A stretch of DNA of 34,233 bases, taken from contig CAVTOX010000039.1 of assembly GCA_963736425.1 (NCBI GenBank), positions 1 to 34,233 on the forward strand, read 5' to 3'. A model generated the notes under the pieces. The model was not told the DNA's origin and did no database searches. It saw only the letters and a list, made by a program, of their open reading frames with translations. Within the stretch, counting starts at the first letter, position 1. Every line of letters begins with the position of its first letter. This stretch comes from Prado023 sp963736425 (GTDB taxonomy: Bacteria > Actinomycetota > Actinomycetes > S36-B12 > CAIYMF01). The position numbers and the translations under genes are program-made. Below, in pieces: positions 24,268 to 34,059 of this stretch.

Positions 24268-25356
24268 TCACTGCGTGGGGGACGCCTGAGCGTGCTTGGG
24301 GCCCGGCGGTGGGGCTGATGACGTCGCCCTCTTGGCGGGCGCCTTCTTCGCGGGCGCCTTCTTCGCGGGCGCCTTCTTCGCGGGCGCCTTCTTCGCGGGC
24401 GCCTTCTTCGCGGCCGTCTTCTTCACGGGCGTCTTCTTGGCCGCCGACTTCTTCGCCGGCGTCTTCGTGGCCGCGGGCTTGGAGGGTGCGGACGTCGATC
24501 CCTGCGCGGCAGTGGCCGTCCCGGTCGTGGCGGTGCTGGTCGATGAGGCCTTGGTCGCCGTCCTGGTCGTGGCGGTGGTCCTGGTCGCCATCTTGGTCGT
24601 TGTCGCCGTCGCAGCCCTGCTCGTGGCCGTGGTCGTCGAAGCGGCCGCCTGAGCAGCGGCGCGCGCTGCCTCGGCGGCGCGCGTTGCCGCCGGGTCGGGG
24701 TCGAACTTCCGGGCCTGCTGGCTCGCGGACGGCGCCTGCCCAGAGCCCGGCGACCGTGCGGCAGATCGCGCCCGGGCGCGGGTCGAGCCCGGGATCGGGC
24801 GACGGGGATCGAGCAGGTCCTGGATGACGGGCGCGACCATCCGGATGACCTCCTCATCACTGGCCGAGGCCAGTGGCTCGAGGCGCACCCCGTAGCGCAT
24901 GGTCGCCACACCCAGGAGGTAGCTGGTGATCAGAGCCGAGCGCATCCGGGCATCGGGAACGCCGATCATCCCGGCCACACGATCCACGACGCCGATCTCG
25001 ATGAACTCCTGGAGCCCGGTGACGGCCTGACCGGCCGAGACGCCGGTGCGCGCCAGGGAGATCAGGTCATCACGTGCGGCCGGGTCGCGAAGGGTGTCCA
25101 GGGTGAAGCGGACCAGCCGCTCGCCCATGCCCTCGATCCCGGGCGCCATCAGGGCCGGGATCGCGGAGACCGGATCGACCGGCAGGCGCATGGCCGCGGC
25201 GAACAGCGACTCGCGGTTGCGGTAGTAGCGCAGGGCCACATCCTCGGTAACCCCGGCCGCTGCGGAGGCCGTGCGCATGCTCAGGCCCACGTACCCGCGC
25301 TTGCCGACAAGCTCACGCGCGACTGCGAGCAGGGCTTCCCTCGGGTCATCACTCAC
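24268..25356 (-). CDS. TetR-family regulator with a long histone-H1-like C-terminal tail
   Basis: 362 residues. Residues 1-60 are a TetR HTH (AAAGVTEDVALRYYRNRESLFAAAM), and 60-190 fit a TetR ligand/dimer domain. From about 190 the chain becomes low complexity: a basic Ser/Pro part, an Ala/Thr-rich part, then a Lys/Ala/Pro tail with repeated AKKAP units, like eukaryotic H1 and mycobacterial HupB tails. The GTG at 25356 is six bases behind TAGTCT, the leaderless arrangement; that -10 overlaps the stop codon of the isomerase gene, nine bases upstream. The tail could hold the repressor on DNA non-specifically. TetR proteins are normally about 200 residues. Confidence 0.88.
   Translation of the reverse strand: MSDDPREALLAVARELVGKRGYVGLSMRTASAAAGVTEDVALRYYRNRESLFAAAMRLPVDPVSAIPALMAPGIEGMGERLVRFTLDTLRDPAARDDLISLARTGVSAGQAVTGLQEFIEIGVVDRVAGMIGVPDARMRSALITSYLLGVATMRYGVRLEPLASASDEEVIRMVAPVIQDLLDPRRPIPGSTRARARSAARSPGSGQAPSASQQARKFDPDPAATRAAEAARAAAQAAASTTTATSRAATATTTKMATRTTATTRTATKASSTSTATTGTATAAQGSTSAPSKPAATKTPAKKSAAKKTPVKKTAAKKAPAKKAPAKKAPAKKAPAKKAPAKRATSSAPPPGPKHAQASPTQ
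24335..24469. repeat. 15-bp tandem repeats coding the AKKAP tail
   Basis: Five identical 15-bp units (gcgggcgccttcttc, 24335-24409) are followed by four degenerate ones to 24469. Each unit encodes five residues on the minus strand, so copy-number change keeps the frame and alters tail length. The regular unit could also be prone to assembly collapse. Confidence 0.92.
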
Positions 25357-25368
25357 AGGAGCAGACTA
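25357..25368 (-). promoter_or_regulatory. Leaderless promoter of the TetR gene
   Basis: TAGTCT (25368-25363 on minus), six bases, GTG at 25356. The first three bases are also the isomerase stop codon. Confidence 0.5.
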
Positions 25369-26622
25369 GGGCCGCGCGCCGTCCACCGGCATGACAAGCG
25401 GCGCAGCAAGGTTCAGCCGCGCGAACGCGAGCGCTTCGGCGAGGTCCGCCTCGCGCTCGGCCCGGTTGGCGGCCCGGCGCGTGCTGACCTCGAGCACGAC
25501 CGTCCCCGTGAAGCCCTGGAGGGCCAGTCCCTCGAGGACCTCGGCGCACTGCTGGTTGCCGCGCCCCGGCACCAGGTGCTCGTCACGAGCAAGGCCAGTG
25601 CCATCGGCGAGATGGATGTGCGCGAGCCGGTCGCCGAGGTCGGCAGCCATCGCCACCGCCGACGTCCCGGAGACAGCCGTGTGCGACAGGTCGAGGGTCA
25701 CGTGCGGGTAGTCCTGGTTCCGCGGGTCCCAGTCGGGCTGGTAGGCGGCCCACTCCCTGGTGCGTGCCCGCCACGGGTACATGTTCTCGACGGCGAAGAG
25801 GATGTCGGTCTCGTCGCGCATCCTGGCCAGGCCGACCTCGAACTCCCGGGCGTAGTCGCGCTGCCACCGGAACGGAGGGTGCACCACCACGGTCGAGGCC
25901 CCCAGCCGCTCGGCGGCCGACTGCGAGCGCTGGAGCTTCTCCCAGGGATCACTGCTCCACACGCGCTGCGTCACCAGCAGGCACGGCGAATGCACGGCGA
26001 GCACCGGGACGCCGTAGTAGTCCGACAGTGCGCGCACCGCCTCGGGGTCCTGGCTCACGGCATCGGTGAAGACCATCAGCTCGATGCCGTCATAGCCCAG
26101 GCGGCGGGCGATCTCGAACGCCGACGCCGTGGACTCGGGATACACCGACGCCGTGGAAAGCGCCACCTTGGCCGTCGGGACCCGGACCGCCGGCGGCGCG
26201 ACGTCGGACACCAGCAGAGCGCCAGCTGTCGCTGGCCGCGCAGGCGGGCGTTTCGCTGCGGGCGACTTCGCGGTGGGCGACGACTCTGCGGCGGACGTCG
26301 TTGCGGGCCGCTTCGTAGCGGCCGACTTCGCGCCTGGCGACTTCGTTGCGCGAGACTTCCTACTGGGCGAACTCGTTGCCGGGGACTTTCCGGCGGCGGG
26401 CTTCCCGGCGGGCGACTTCCCCGTGGTCGACTTCTCCGCGGTCGAGTTCCCCGTCGTCGACTTCCCGATGGACGACGTCGCTGCTTGGGGCTTCACGGCC
26501 GGACGCTTGCGGGCCGTCGGCTTGGCTGGTGGATTGGCAGGTACAGCGTCTGGATCCGACGCGCGGCGCGGGTGACTCCGGGGCCGTCCCCTGAGGGTCC
26601 TCTCCCCGACGCGCTGGCACAT
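25366..26622 (-). CDS. Sugar-phosphate isomerase/epimerase (AP-endonuclease-2-like TIM barrel) with H1-like N-terminal tail
   Basis: 418 residues from the ATG at 26622. The C-terminal ~275 residues form a xylose-isomerase-like TIM barrel: ALSTASVYPESTASAFEIA, VVHPPFRWQRDYA, FAVENMYPW, VTLDLSHTAVSG, HIHLADG, VVLEVSTR. The Glu, His and Asp ligands of the family are present. The ~135-residue N-terminal part is low complexity, rich in Lys, Ser, Thr, Ala and Pro with repeated KSxxxKS patterns, like a histone H1 tail; the M. tuberculosis counterpart Rv0498 is about 280 residues and lacks it. No start codon is well supported inside the tail, and a weak TACCCT lies before 26622. The substrate is unknown. 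Confidence 0.8.
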   Translation of the reverse strand: MCQRVGERTLRGRPRSHPRRASDPDAVPANPPAKPTARKRPAVKPQAATSSIGKSTTGNSTAEKSTTGKSPAGKPAAGKSPATSSPSRKSRATKSPGAKSAATKRPATTSAAESSPTAKSPAAKRPPARPATAGALLVSDVAPPAVRVPTAKVALSTASVYPESTASAFEIARRLGYDGIELMVFTDAVSQDPEAVRALSDYYGVPVLAVHSPCLLVTQRVWSSDPWEKLQRSQSAAERLGASTVVVHPPFRWQRDYAREFEVGLARMRDETDILFAVENMYPWRARTREWAAYQPDWDPRNQDYPHVTLDLSHTAVSGTSAVAMAADLGDRLAHIHLADGTGLARDEHLVPGRGNQQCAEVLEGLALQGFTGTVVLEVSTRRAANRAEREADLAEALAFARLNLAAPLVMPVDGARP

Positions 26623-26679
26623 CACAAGGGTAAGCCCTCGGCGGGTGGGCATACTCGCACCGGTTTGTCGGGGAACCCC

Positions 26680-26692
26680 TACGCTTGCGGCC
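26680..26692 (+). promoter_or_regulatory. Leaderless promoter of the cysteine-rich gene
   Basis: TACGCT (26680-26685), seven bases, ATG at 26693. Confidence 0.55.
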
Positions 26693-27478
26693 ATGGTGGA
26701 AGTGCCCCTGGGGGGTGCCCGGCACTGGGTGGAGTTCCCCGATCCGGGCCAGACGGATCAGGACGCGCAGGTGCACTATCGCGCGGACCTCACGTGGCTC
26801 ACCTCGAACTGGACCTGCATCTACGGCAACGGGTGCCAGGGGATCTACGCCGACCGACCCGATGACGGCTGCTGCACGCTGGGGGCCCATTTCTCCGATG
26901 ACGAGGACCGGGATCGCACCAAGCGGCTGGCCCGCCGGCTGACCGCGAGGCAGTGGCAGCTTCGGGGCGAGGGACGGTCCAACGGTGTGATCGAGATGGA
27001 TGCCGAGGGTGACCCGAAGACCCGAGTGGTCGACGGGGCGTGCATCTTCCTCAACCGACCCGGGTTCGCCGGCGGTGCCGGGTGCGCGCTGCACACGCTC
27101 GCCCTGGATACGAACGTCCCGATCACGAGGACCAAGCCGGACGTGTGCTGGCAGCTGCCCATCCGGCGGACCTACGAGGACGTGACCCGTCCCGACGGGA
27201 CCTCGCTGCAGGTGATCGTCATCGCGGAGTACGACCGTCGGGGGTGGGGCGAGGGGGGCCACGACCTCGACTGGTACTGCACGACGGCTCCGGCCGCGCA
27301 CGTGGGTGCGGAGCCGGTGTTCCTCTCGTCGCGCGACGAGCTCGTCGAGCTCATGGGACAGGCCGCCTACGACGTCCTGAGCGAGCACTGTCGCGCCCGG
27401 CTGCTGGCGCTGGATGCGTTGGCGGCGCGCAGCCTCCCGCTCGTGGGCCTGGCCCCGCACCCAGCGGGCGGACAGTAG
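26693..27478 (+). CDS. Cysteine-rich conserved protein, possible metal-binding (YkgJ-like)
   Basis: 261 residues, soluble, no signal peptide. I do not recognise a characterised function. Nine cysteines stand out: C42, C48, C60-C61, C117, C131, C152, C196 and one near 239, in segments WTCIYGNGCQGIY, DGCCTLGAHF, GACIFLNRPG, GAGCALH and DVCWQLPI. This layout recalls the zinc/iron-chelating YkgJ-type proteins, with a Cys cluster followed by GCALH and a CW motif. The ATG at 26693 is fixed by the leaderless promoter; the frame is open a little further up. It is divergent from the isomerase and convergent with radA. A redox or metal-cofactor role is a guess. Confidence 0.75.
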   Translation: MVEVPLGGARHWVEFPDPGQTDQDAQVHYRADLTWLTSNWTCIYGNGCQGIYADRPDDGCCTLGAHFSDDEDRDRTKRLARRLTARQWQLRGEGRSNGVIEMDAEGDPKTRVVDGACIFLNRPGFAGGAGCALHTLALDTNVPITRTKPDVCWQLPIRRTYEDVTRPDGTSLQVIVIAEYDRRGWGEGGHDLDWYCTTAPAAHVGAEPVFLSSRDELVELMGQAAYDVLSEHCRARLLALDALAARSLPLVGLAPHPAGGQ

Positions 27479-27534
27479 CTCCGCCGACCCACAGGGCGCC
27501 ACACGCCCGCGTGCGTACCCCGTCGGCGTGACGC

Positions 27535-28962
27535 CTACAGCTCCGGGACGACGGCCAGTGCCCTCGGGCCGGATCGGGGAGCCTGGCGCACCAGATCGGG
27601 GCGCGACCACGGCATCAGGCGCAGCGCTCCCGACAGGTCGTCCACGGGATGCAGGCGGACCCCGAGATCCCCCAGGGAGCCGCAGTCACCGCGAGGCAGG
27701 ATCACGTCGGTCATCCCCAACCGGGCTGCCTCCATGACCCGCTGACGGGCCCCGGGCACGCGGCGGACGTCGCCGGCCAGGCCCACCTCGCCGAACGCAA
27801 CCCACCCGACAGGGACCGACATGTCGCGCACGGACCCGTTCACGGCCAGGGCCACCGCGAGATCGCTGGCCGGCTCGACGAGTCGGGCGCCCCCCACCGG
27901 GGCGATGTAGGTGTCGAAGCGCGACATCGGCACGGACTCCCGGCGCTCCAGGACCGCCAGTACCATCGCGATCCGGGCGGCTTCCAACCCCGAGGTGGTG
28001 CGCCGGGGGACGGACGCGGCTGCCGGAACGACGAGGGCCTGGATCTCGGCCAGCAGCGGGCGACGACCCTCCAGGGCCACGGTGACGCACGTCCCGGGCA
28101 CGGGCTCGGCCCGATCTGTGACGAACAGGCCGCTGGGATCGGTCAGGGCGACCAGCCCTTCCTCGCCCAGCTCGAAGCAACCGACCTCGTCGGTGGGCCC
28201 GTACCGGTTCTTGACGGCGCGAACCATCCTCAGCCGGGCGTGCCGGTCGCCCTCGAACGACAGCACCACGTCGACGAGGTGCTCGAGGGTGCGGGGACCG
28301 GCGATGCCACCGTCCTTGGTGACGTGACCCACCAGGATGCAGGCCATCCGTCGCTCCTTGGCCAACCGGATCAGGGCCGAGGTCGCCTCCCGAACCTGGG
28401 TGACCCCGGATGCCACGCCGTCCACGCCGGAGGTTGTCATCGTCTGGATCGAGTCCACGACGAGCAGGCCCGGTGACACCTCCTCCGCGTGCGCCACGAC
28501 CGCAGCCACATCGGACTCGGCGGCGAGGAACACCTGCGGGCTCACAGACCCGACCCGCTCGGCGCGGGCCCGGACCTGCTCGACGCTCTCCTCGCCTGTC
28601 ACGTAGAGGGCGCGGACCCCGCGGGCGGCCACCGAGGCCACCACCTGGAGGAGCAGGGTCGACTTGCCCACACCCGGCTCCCCAGCCAGCAGGATCACCG
28701 CGCCGGGCACGACCCCACCGCCGAGCACCCGGTCGAGCTCGGTGATGCCGGTCGGGCTGGCGGCCGAACGGGTGAGGTCGATCTGGTCCATCGGCTGGGC
28801 CGAGGCCGACACCGGGCCGGCCTTGGGGGTGCGACTGCTGGTGCCCGCCTCTCCGACACTGCCCCAGGCCTGGCACTCCCCACAGCGACCCACCCACTTG
28901 GGCGCGCGCCACCCGCACTCGGAGCACCGGAATGCTGTCTTGACCGCACTGCTGGACGTCAT
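27535..28962 (-). CDS. radA: DNA repair protein RadA/Sms
   Basis: 475 residues. It is a DnaB-like helicase that helps branch migration in recombination and repair. An N-terminal zinc finger has C13, C16, C27 and C30. Walker A is GEPGVGKST (94-102). The RadA-specific KNRFG motif reads KNRYG here, with Tyr for Phe. A Lon-protease-like C-terminal domain follows (IAPVGGARLVEPASDLA...). The ATG at 28962 is chosen since TACCGT stands seven bases before it and the zinc finger begins soon after; the frame is open further up. It is divergent from disA, and clpC is close by, a grouping also seen in Bacillus. Confidence 0.95.
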   Translation of the reverse strand: MTSSSAVKTAFRCSECGWRAPKWVGRCGECQAWGSVGEAGTSSRTPKAGPVSASAQPMDQIDLTRSAASPTGITELDRVLGGGVVPGAVILLAGEPGVGKSTLLLQVVASVAARGVRALYVTGEESVEQVRARAERVGSVSPQVFLAAESDVAAVVAHAEEVSPGLLVVDSIQTMTTSGVDGVASGVTQVREATSALIRLAKERRMACILVGHVTKDGGIAGPRTLEHLVDVVLSFEGDRHARLRMVRAVKNRYGPTDEVGCFELGEEGLVALTDPSGLFVTDRAEPVPGTCVTVALEGRRPLLAEIQALVVPAAASVPRRTTSGLEAARIAMVLAVLERRESVPMSRFDTYIAPVGGARLVEPASDLAVALAVNGSVRDMSVPVGWVAFGEVGLAGDVRRVPGARQRVMEAARLGMTDVILPRGDCGSLGDLGVRLHPVDDLSGALRLMPWSRPDLVRQAPRSGPRALAVVPEL

Positions 28963-28975
28963 GGTCGCGACGGTA
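28963..28975 (-). promoter_or_regulatory. Leaderless promoter of radA
   Basis: TACCGT (28975-28970 on minus), seven bases, ATG at 28962. Confidence 0.55.
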
Positions 28976-29044
28976 CCGGGCCGGTACGACACCGCCGGGA
29001 CACCCACGGCTGCGCATGGCCCGCGCCGGAGGACCATCGTCACC

Positions 29045-29050
29045 TACACT
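29045..29050 (+). promoter_or_regulatory. -10 box of disA
   Basis: TACACT, with start near 29057 and a 25-base leader containing GGAG five bases before the ATG. Confidence 0.45.
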
Positions 29051-29081
29051 CGCCCGGGGAGCACACGAACACGGAGCATTC

Positions 29082-30164
29082 ATGGCAGCGATCGATCCGG
29101 AACTGGCAGCCGCACTGGCACGGGTGGCACCGGGCACCGAGTTGCGAGACGGGCTGGAGCGCATCATGCGCGGACGCACCGGCGCCCTCATCGTGCTGGG
29201 TCACGACAAGGGGATCGACGCCCTCATCAGCGGCGGCTTCCCCCTGGACATCGACTTCACCTCCACCCGCCTGCGCGAGCTGTGCAAGATGGACGGTGCA
29301 GTCATCATCGACTCCGCGACGTCGCGGATCGTGCGCGCAGGCACGCAGCTGGTCCCGGATCCCACGATCCCGACCGGCGAGACCGGCACGCGCCACCGCA
29401 CCGCCGACCGAGTTGCCCGGCAGACCGGATCCCCGGTGGTCAGCGTCAGCAAGTCGATGCACATCATCGCCCTGTACCTCAAGGGCCGGCGCTACGTCCT
29501 CGAGGAGCCCGCGGCGATCCTGTCCCGGGCCAACCAGGCCCTGGCCACACTGGAGCGCTACAAGCAGCGCCTCGACGAGGTATCCCGCAGCCTGTCGGCC
29601 CTGGAGATCGAGGACCTCGTCACGGTGCGCGAGGTCTGCGCGACGCTGCAGCGCCTCGAGATGGTGCGCCACATCGCCAACGAGATCCGCGCCTACCTGC
29701 TCGAGCTGGGCACCGAGGGCCGACTCGTCTCGCTGCAGCTCGCCGAGCTCGTGGCCGGAGTGGAGACCGACCGGGAGCTGGTCGTGCGCGACTACTTTCC
29801 CCGCCGGAAGTCCAGCCGCAAGGACCGGACCGTGGCCGACACGTTGGAGGCCCTGGATCTCATCGGGCCCACCGACCTGCTGGACCTGACGTCCGTGGCC
29901 CGCGCCCTGGGCTACCCGGCGAGCACTGACGGCCTGGAGACCAACGTCAGTCCACGCGGCCATCGCGTGCTGTCCCGGGTCCCTCGCGTTCCCGAAGCCG
30001 TCCGAGACCGGCTCGTGAGCCACTTCGGCACGCTGCAATCACTGCTCGGGGCCTCGGTGGAGGACCTGCAGGAGGTGGAGGGGATCGGCGAGAACCGCGC
30101 CCGCTACATCCGCGAGGGCCTGTCGAGGTTGGCGGAGTCCTCGATCCTCGAGCGCTACGTCTGA
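29082..30164 (+). CDS. disA: DNA integrity scanning diadenylate cyclase DisA
   Basis: 360 residues, full length. The DAC domain makes c-di-AMP from two ATP: DGA at 71-73 and RHR at 104-106 (GTRHRTADR) are the catalytic motifs. A helical linker follows, and the C-terminal helix-hairpin-helix DNA-binding part ends with VEGIGENRARYIREGLSRL. It forms octamers that scan DNA and stop signalling at branched structures; RadA is a known partner in Bacillus and mycobacteria, and radA is the divergent neighbour here. The ATG at 29082 has GGAG upstream and starts the family-like MAAIDPEL. Its product may act on the TrkA-type subunit encoded 8 kb away. Confidence 0.95.
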   Translation: MAAIDPELAAALARVAPGTELRDGLERIMRGRTGALIVLGHDKGIDALISGGFPLDIDFTSTRLRELCKMDGAVIIDSATSRIVRAGTQLVPDPTIPTGETGTRHRTADRVARQTGSPVVSVSKSMHIIALYLKGRRYVLEEPAAILSRANQALATLERYKQRLDEVSRSLSALEIEDLVTVREVCATLQRLEMVRHIANEIRAYLLELGTEGRLVSLQLAELVAGVETDRELVVRDYFPRRKSSRKDRTVADTLEALDLIGPTDLLDLTSVARALGYPASTDGLETNVSPRGHRVLSRVPRVPEAVRDRLVSHFGTLQSLLGASVEDLQEVEGIGENRARYIREGLSRLAESSILERYV

Positions 30165-30193
30165 GCGCAGGGGTTCGGTCCTTCCGGGCCGCT

Positions 30194-30208
30194 GCTCCCG
30201 CCGGGAGC
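30194..30208. terminator. Weak hairpin between disA and the DUF gene
   Basis: GCTCCC / GGGAGC with a 3-base loop, between convergent stop codons. It is short and a candidate only. Confidence 0.3.
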
Positions 30209-30218
30209 GCAGGGCGGC

Positions 30219-30908
30219 CTACTGGACGGCGAACGCCACCGGCGCGGACTCGACAGAACCGTTGCGCGCGACCACCTTGTACCCGCCTGCTTGGGCCTGC
30301 GGCTGGTTGGCCGGGCAGCCCTTCTGGGTGACCGTCCCCGGCCAGGTCGCGGACGTCGTGAACGGCTTGCCGGGCTCCAGGGCCTGGACGTCCTTGGCCT
30401 TCGACGGGTTGCAGAAGTCCGAGGACCACACCAGCACCGAGCCGGAGGTGATCCGCAGCTCATTGGCACCCGCCCCCACGTCGCGATTGCAGGCCGCTGA
30501 TCCGGTGTTCGTGACCGTCAGGGTCAGGGCCATCCCGCCACCGACCGTGGTGGTGTCACCGGCTGTGGCTGCCGCGACGGCGATGTCGGAGTCGACGCAA
30601 TCGGCGCTGGCCGACGGGCTGGGGCTCGGCGACGGGCTGGCCGAGCCGCTCGCCGACGGGGCGGCCGACGCTGACGGGTCGGCATCGCCGGCCGTCGCCT
30701 GATCATCTGGCGAGGGTGACATCGTCAGCCCGAAGCTCGGTGACTCACTGGGAACCGCTGCGGAGGGCTCGTCATTCGACCCGAAAGCCGCCTGGAGCAA
30801 CCACCATCCCAGCCACAGGACGACCAGCAGACCGACGATGGCCGCCGCACGCCGACGCCAGTAGGTGCTGGGCTCCTCCGGGCCAACCGGGTTCACGACC
30901 GAACTCAC
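30219..30908 (-). CDS. Membrane-anchored protein with Ser/Pro linker and secreted beta-sandwich domain
   Basis: 229 residues. A short cytoplasmic start is followed by one membrane helix (about 22-43, AAAIVGLLVVLWLGWWLL), a Ser/Pro/Ala-rich linker (50-105) and an outer domain of about 125 residues with an Ig-like look (ALTLTVTNTGSAACNRDV, WSSDFCNP). Four cysteines in the outer domain could form two disulfides. The family is seen in many actinobacteria near disA, but I know no function. The GTG at 30908 follows TACGGT by six bases, so it is leaderless. It lies downstream of the clpC terminator on the same strand and is convergent with disA. Confidence 0.8.
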   Translation of the reverse strand: MSSVVNPVGPEEPSTYWRRRAAAIVGLLVVLWLGWWLLQAAFGSNDEPSAAVPSESPSFGLTMSPSPDDQATAGDADPSASAAPSASGSASPSPSPSPSASADCVDSDIAVAAATAGDTTTVGGGMALTLTVTNTGSAACNRDVGAGANELRITSGSVLVWSSDFCNPSKAKDVQALEPGKPFTTSATWPGTVTQKGCPANQPQAQAGGYKVVARNGSVESAPVAFAVQ

Positions 30909-30920
30909 AGGAGAACCGTA
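30909..30920 (-). promoter_or_regulatory. Leaderless promoter of the membrane-anchored protein gene
   Basis: TACGGT (30920-30915 on minus), six bases, GTG at 30908. Confidence 0.55.
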
Positions 30921-30938
30921 ACCTGACCCGGGACATGC

Positions 30939-30979
30939 ACCGGCCCGCAGTCCCCATTCTCAGGGGTCTGCGGGCCGGT
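30939..30979 (-). terminator. Terminator after clpC
   Basis: A 12-bp perfect stem (ACCGGCCCGCAG / CTGCGGGCCGGT), then one T-T mismatch and four more C-G pairs around a 7-base loop, 11 bases past the clpC stop. No T-tract. Confidence 0.8.
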
Positions 30980-30990
30980 CACACCTCAGA

Positions 30991-33510
<2,520 letters not shown>

Positions 33511-33562
33511 GGGGCTCCACCTTCGTTCATACGTCCCTCCCGCTCGCACGGGATGGAACGAA

Positions 33563-33568
33563 ACTGTA
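33563..33568 (-). promoter_or_regulatory. Candidate -10 of clpC
   Basis: TACAGT on the minus strand, about 46 bases before the ClpC ATG once the start offset is counted. The rest of 33511-33732 shows no gene and no clear repressor site. Confidence 0.35.
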
Positions 33569-33732
33569 GCCGCAACCCCCGACATGCACACTTACGCCGT
33601 GGCCCAGAGCACCCGGAGGGAGCAGCCTCACATGCAGGCAACAGCCATCGGGTCGGGCGCCATACCCCTCTGGGATAAGCCGTCGGCGAACGCGGCCCGC
33701 GCACTGCCGGTGCCGCGTGATGCGCGTGACGC

Positions 33733-34059
33733 CTAGTGGGCGGCCTCGTAGCGGGCCCTGAGGTCGGCCGAGATGCGGCCGCGGGTGGATACCGGGATGC
33801 CGTTCTCGGCTGCCCAGCGGCGAATGTCAGCGGTGTCCTCGGACCTGCGGGCCGGACGGCGACGGGTCTCGGCCACCGTGGGGCCGCTCACCCGGCGGCC
33901 CGCTCCGATCCACGGGGCGAACGCCTCGCGCAGCGCGTCGGCGTTCTTCTCCGAGAGGTCGATCTCATAGGACTTCCCGTCCAGGGAGAACAGCACGGTC
34001 TCAGCCCCGGGGGTACCGTCAATGTCGTCCTCGAGAAGGACCTGAATCTTGCGCGCCAT
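33733..34059 (-). CDS. lsr2: Nucleoid-associated protein Lsr2
   Basis: 108 residues. An N-terminal oligomerisation domain (MARKIQVLLEDDIDG, ..TVLFSLDGKSYEIDLSE) precedes a C-terminal DNA-binding domain with the AT-hook-like RGR at 93-95 (STRGRISADLRARY). Lsr2 is the H-NS-like silencer of AT-rich DNA in actinobacteria. The ATG at 34059 has AGGAG seven bases upstream. It stands just upstream of clpC on the same strand, as in mycobacteria and Streptomyces, with 222 bases between the genes. Confidence 0.96.
   Translation of the reverse strand: MARKIQVLLEDDIDGTPGAETVLFSLDGKSYEIDLSEKNADALREAFAPWIGAGRRVSGPTVAETRRRPARRSEDTADIRRWAAENGIPVSTRGRISADLRARYEAAH

Noticed and set aside
24335..24469. Regular 15-bp repeats considered as CRISPR or another array
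   Set aside because: There are no spacers; the units are contiguous, in frame and code for AKKAP.
26360..27610. 416-codon minus-strand frame across the isomerase tail and the Cys-rich gene
   Set aside because: A possible GTG at 26620 stands seven bases after a TACCCT, but the resulting protein has no family features and the overlapping frames code for recognisable proteins.
33661..33680. Possible CsoR-like palindrome upstream of clpC (ATACCCC...GGGATA)
   Set aside because: The arms are not complementary to each other (GGGATA against the expected GGGTAT), unlike the perfect site at 11820.
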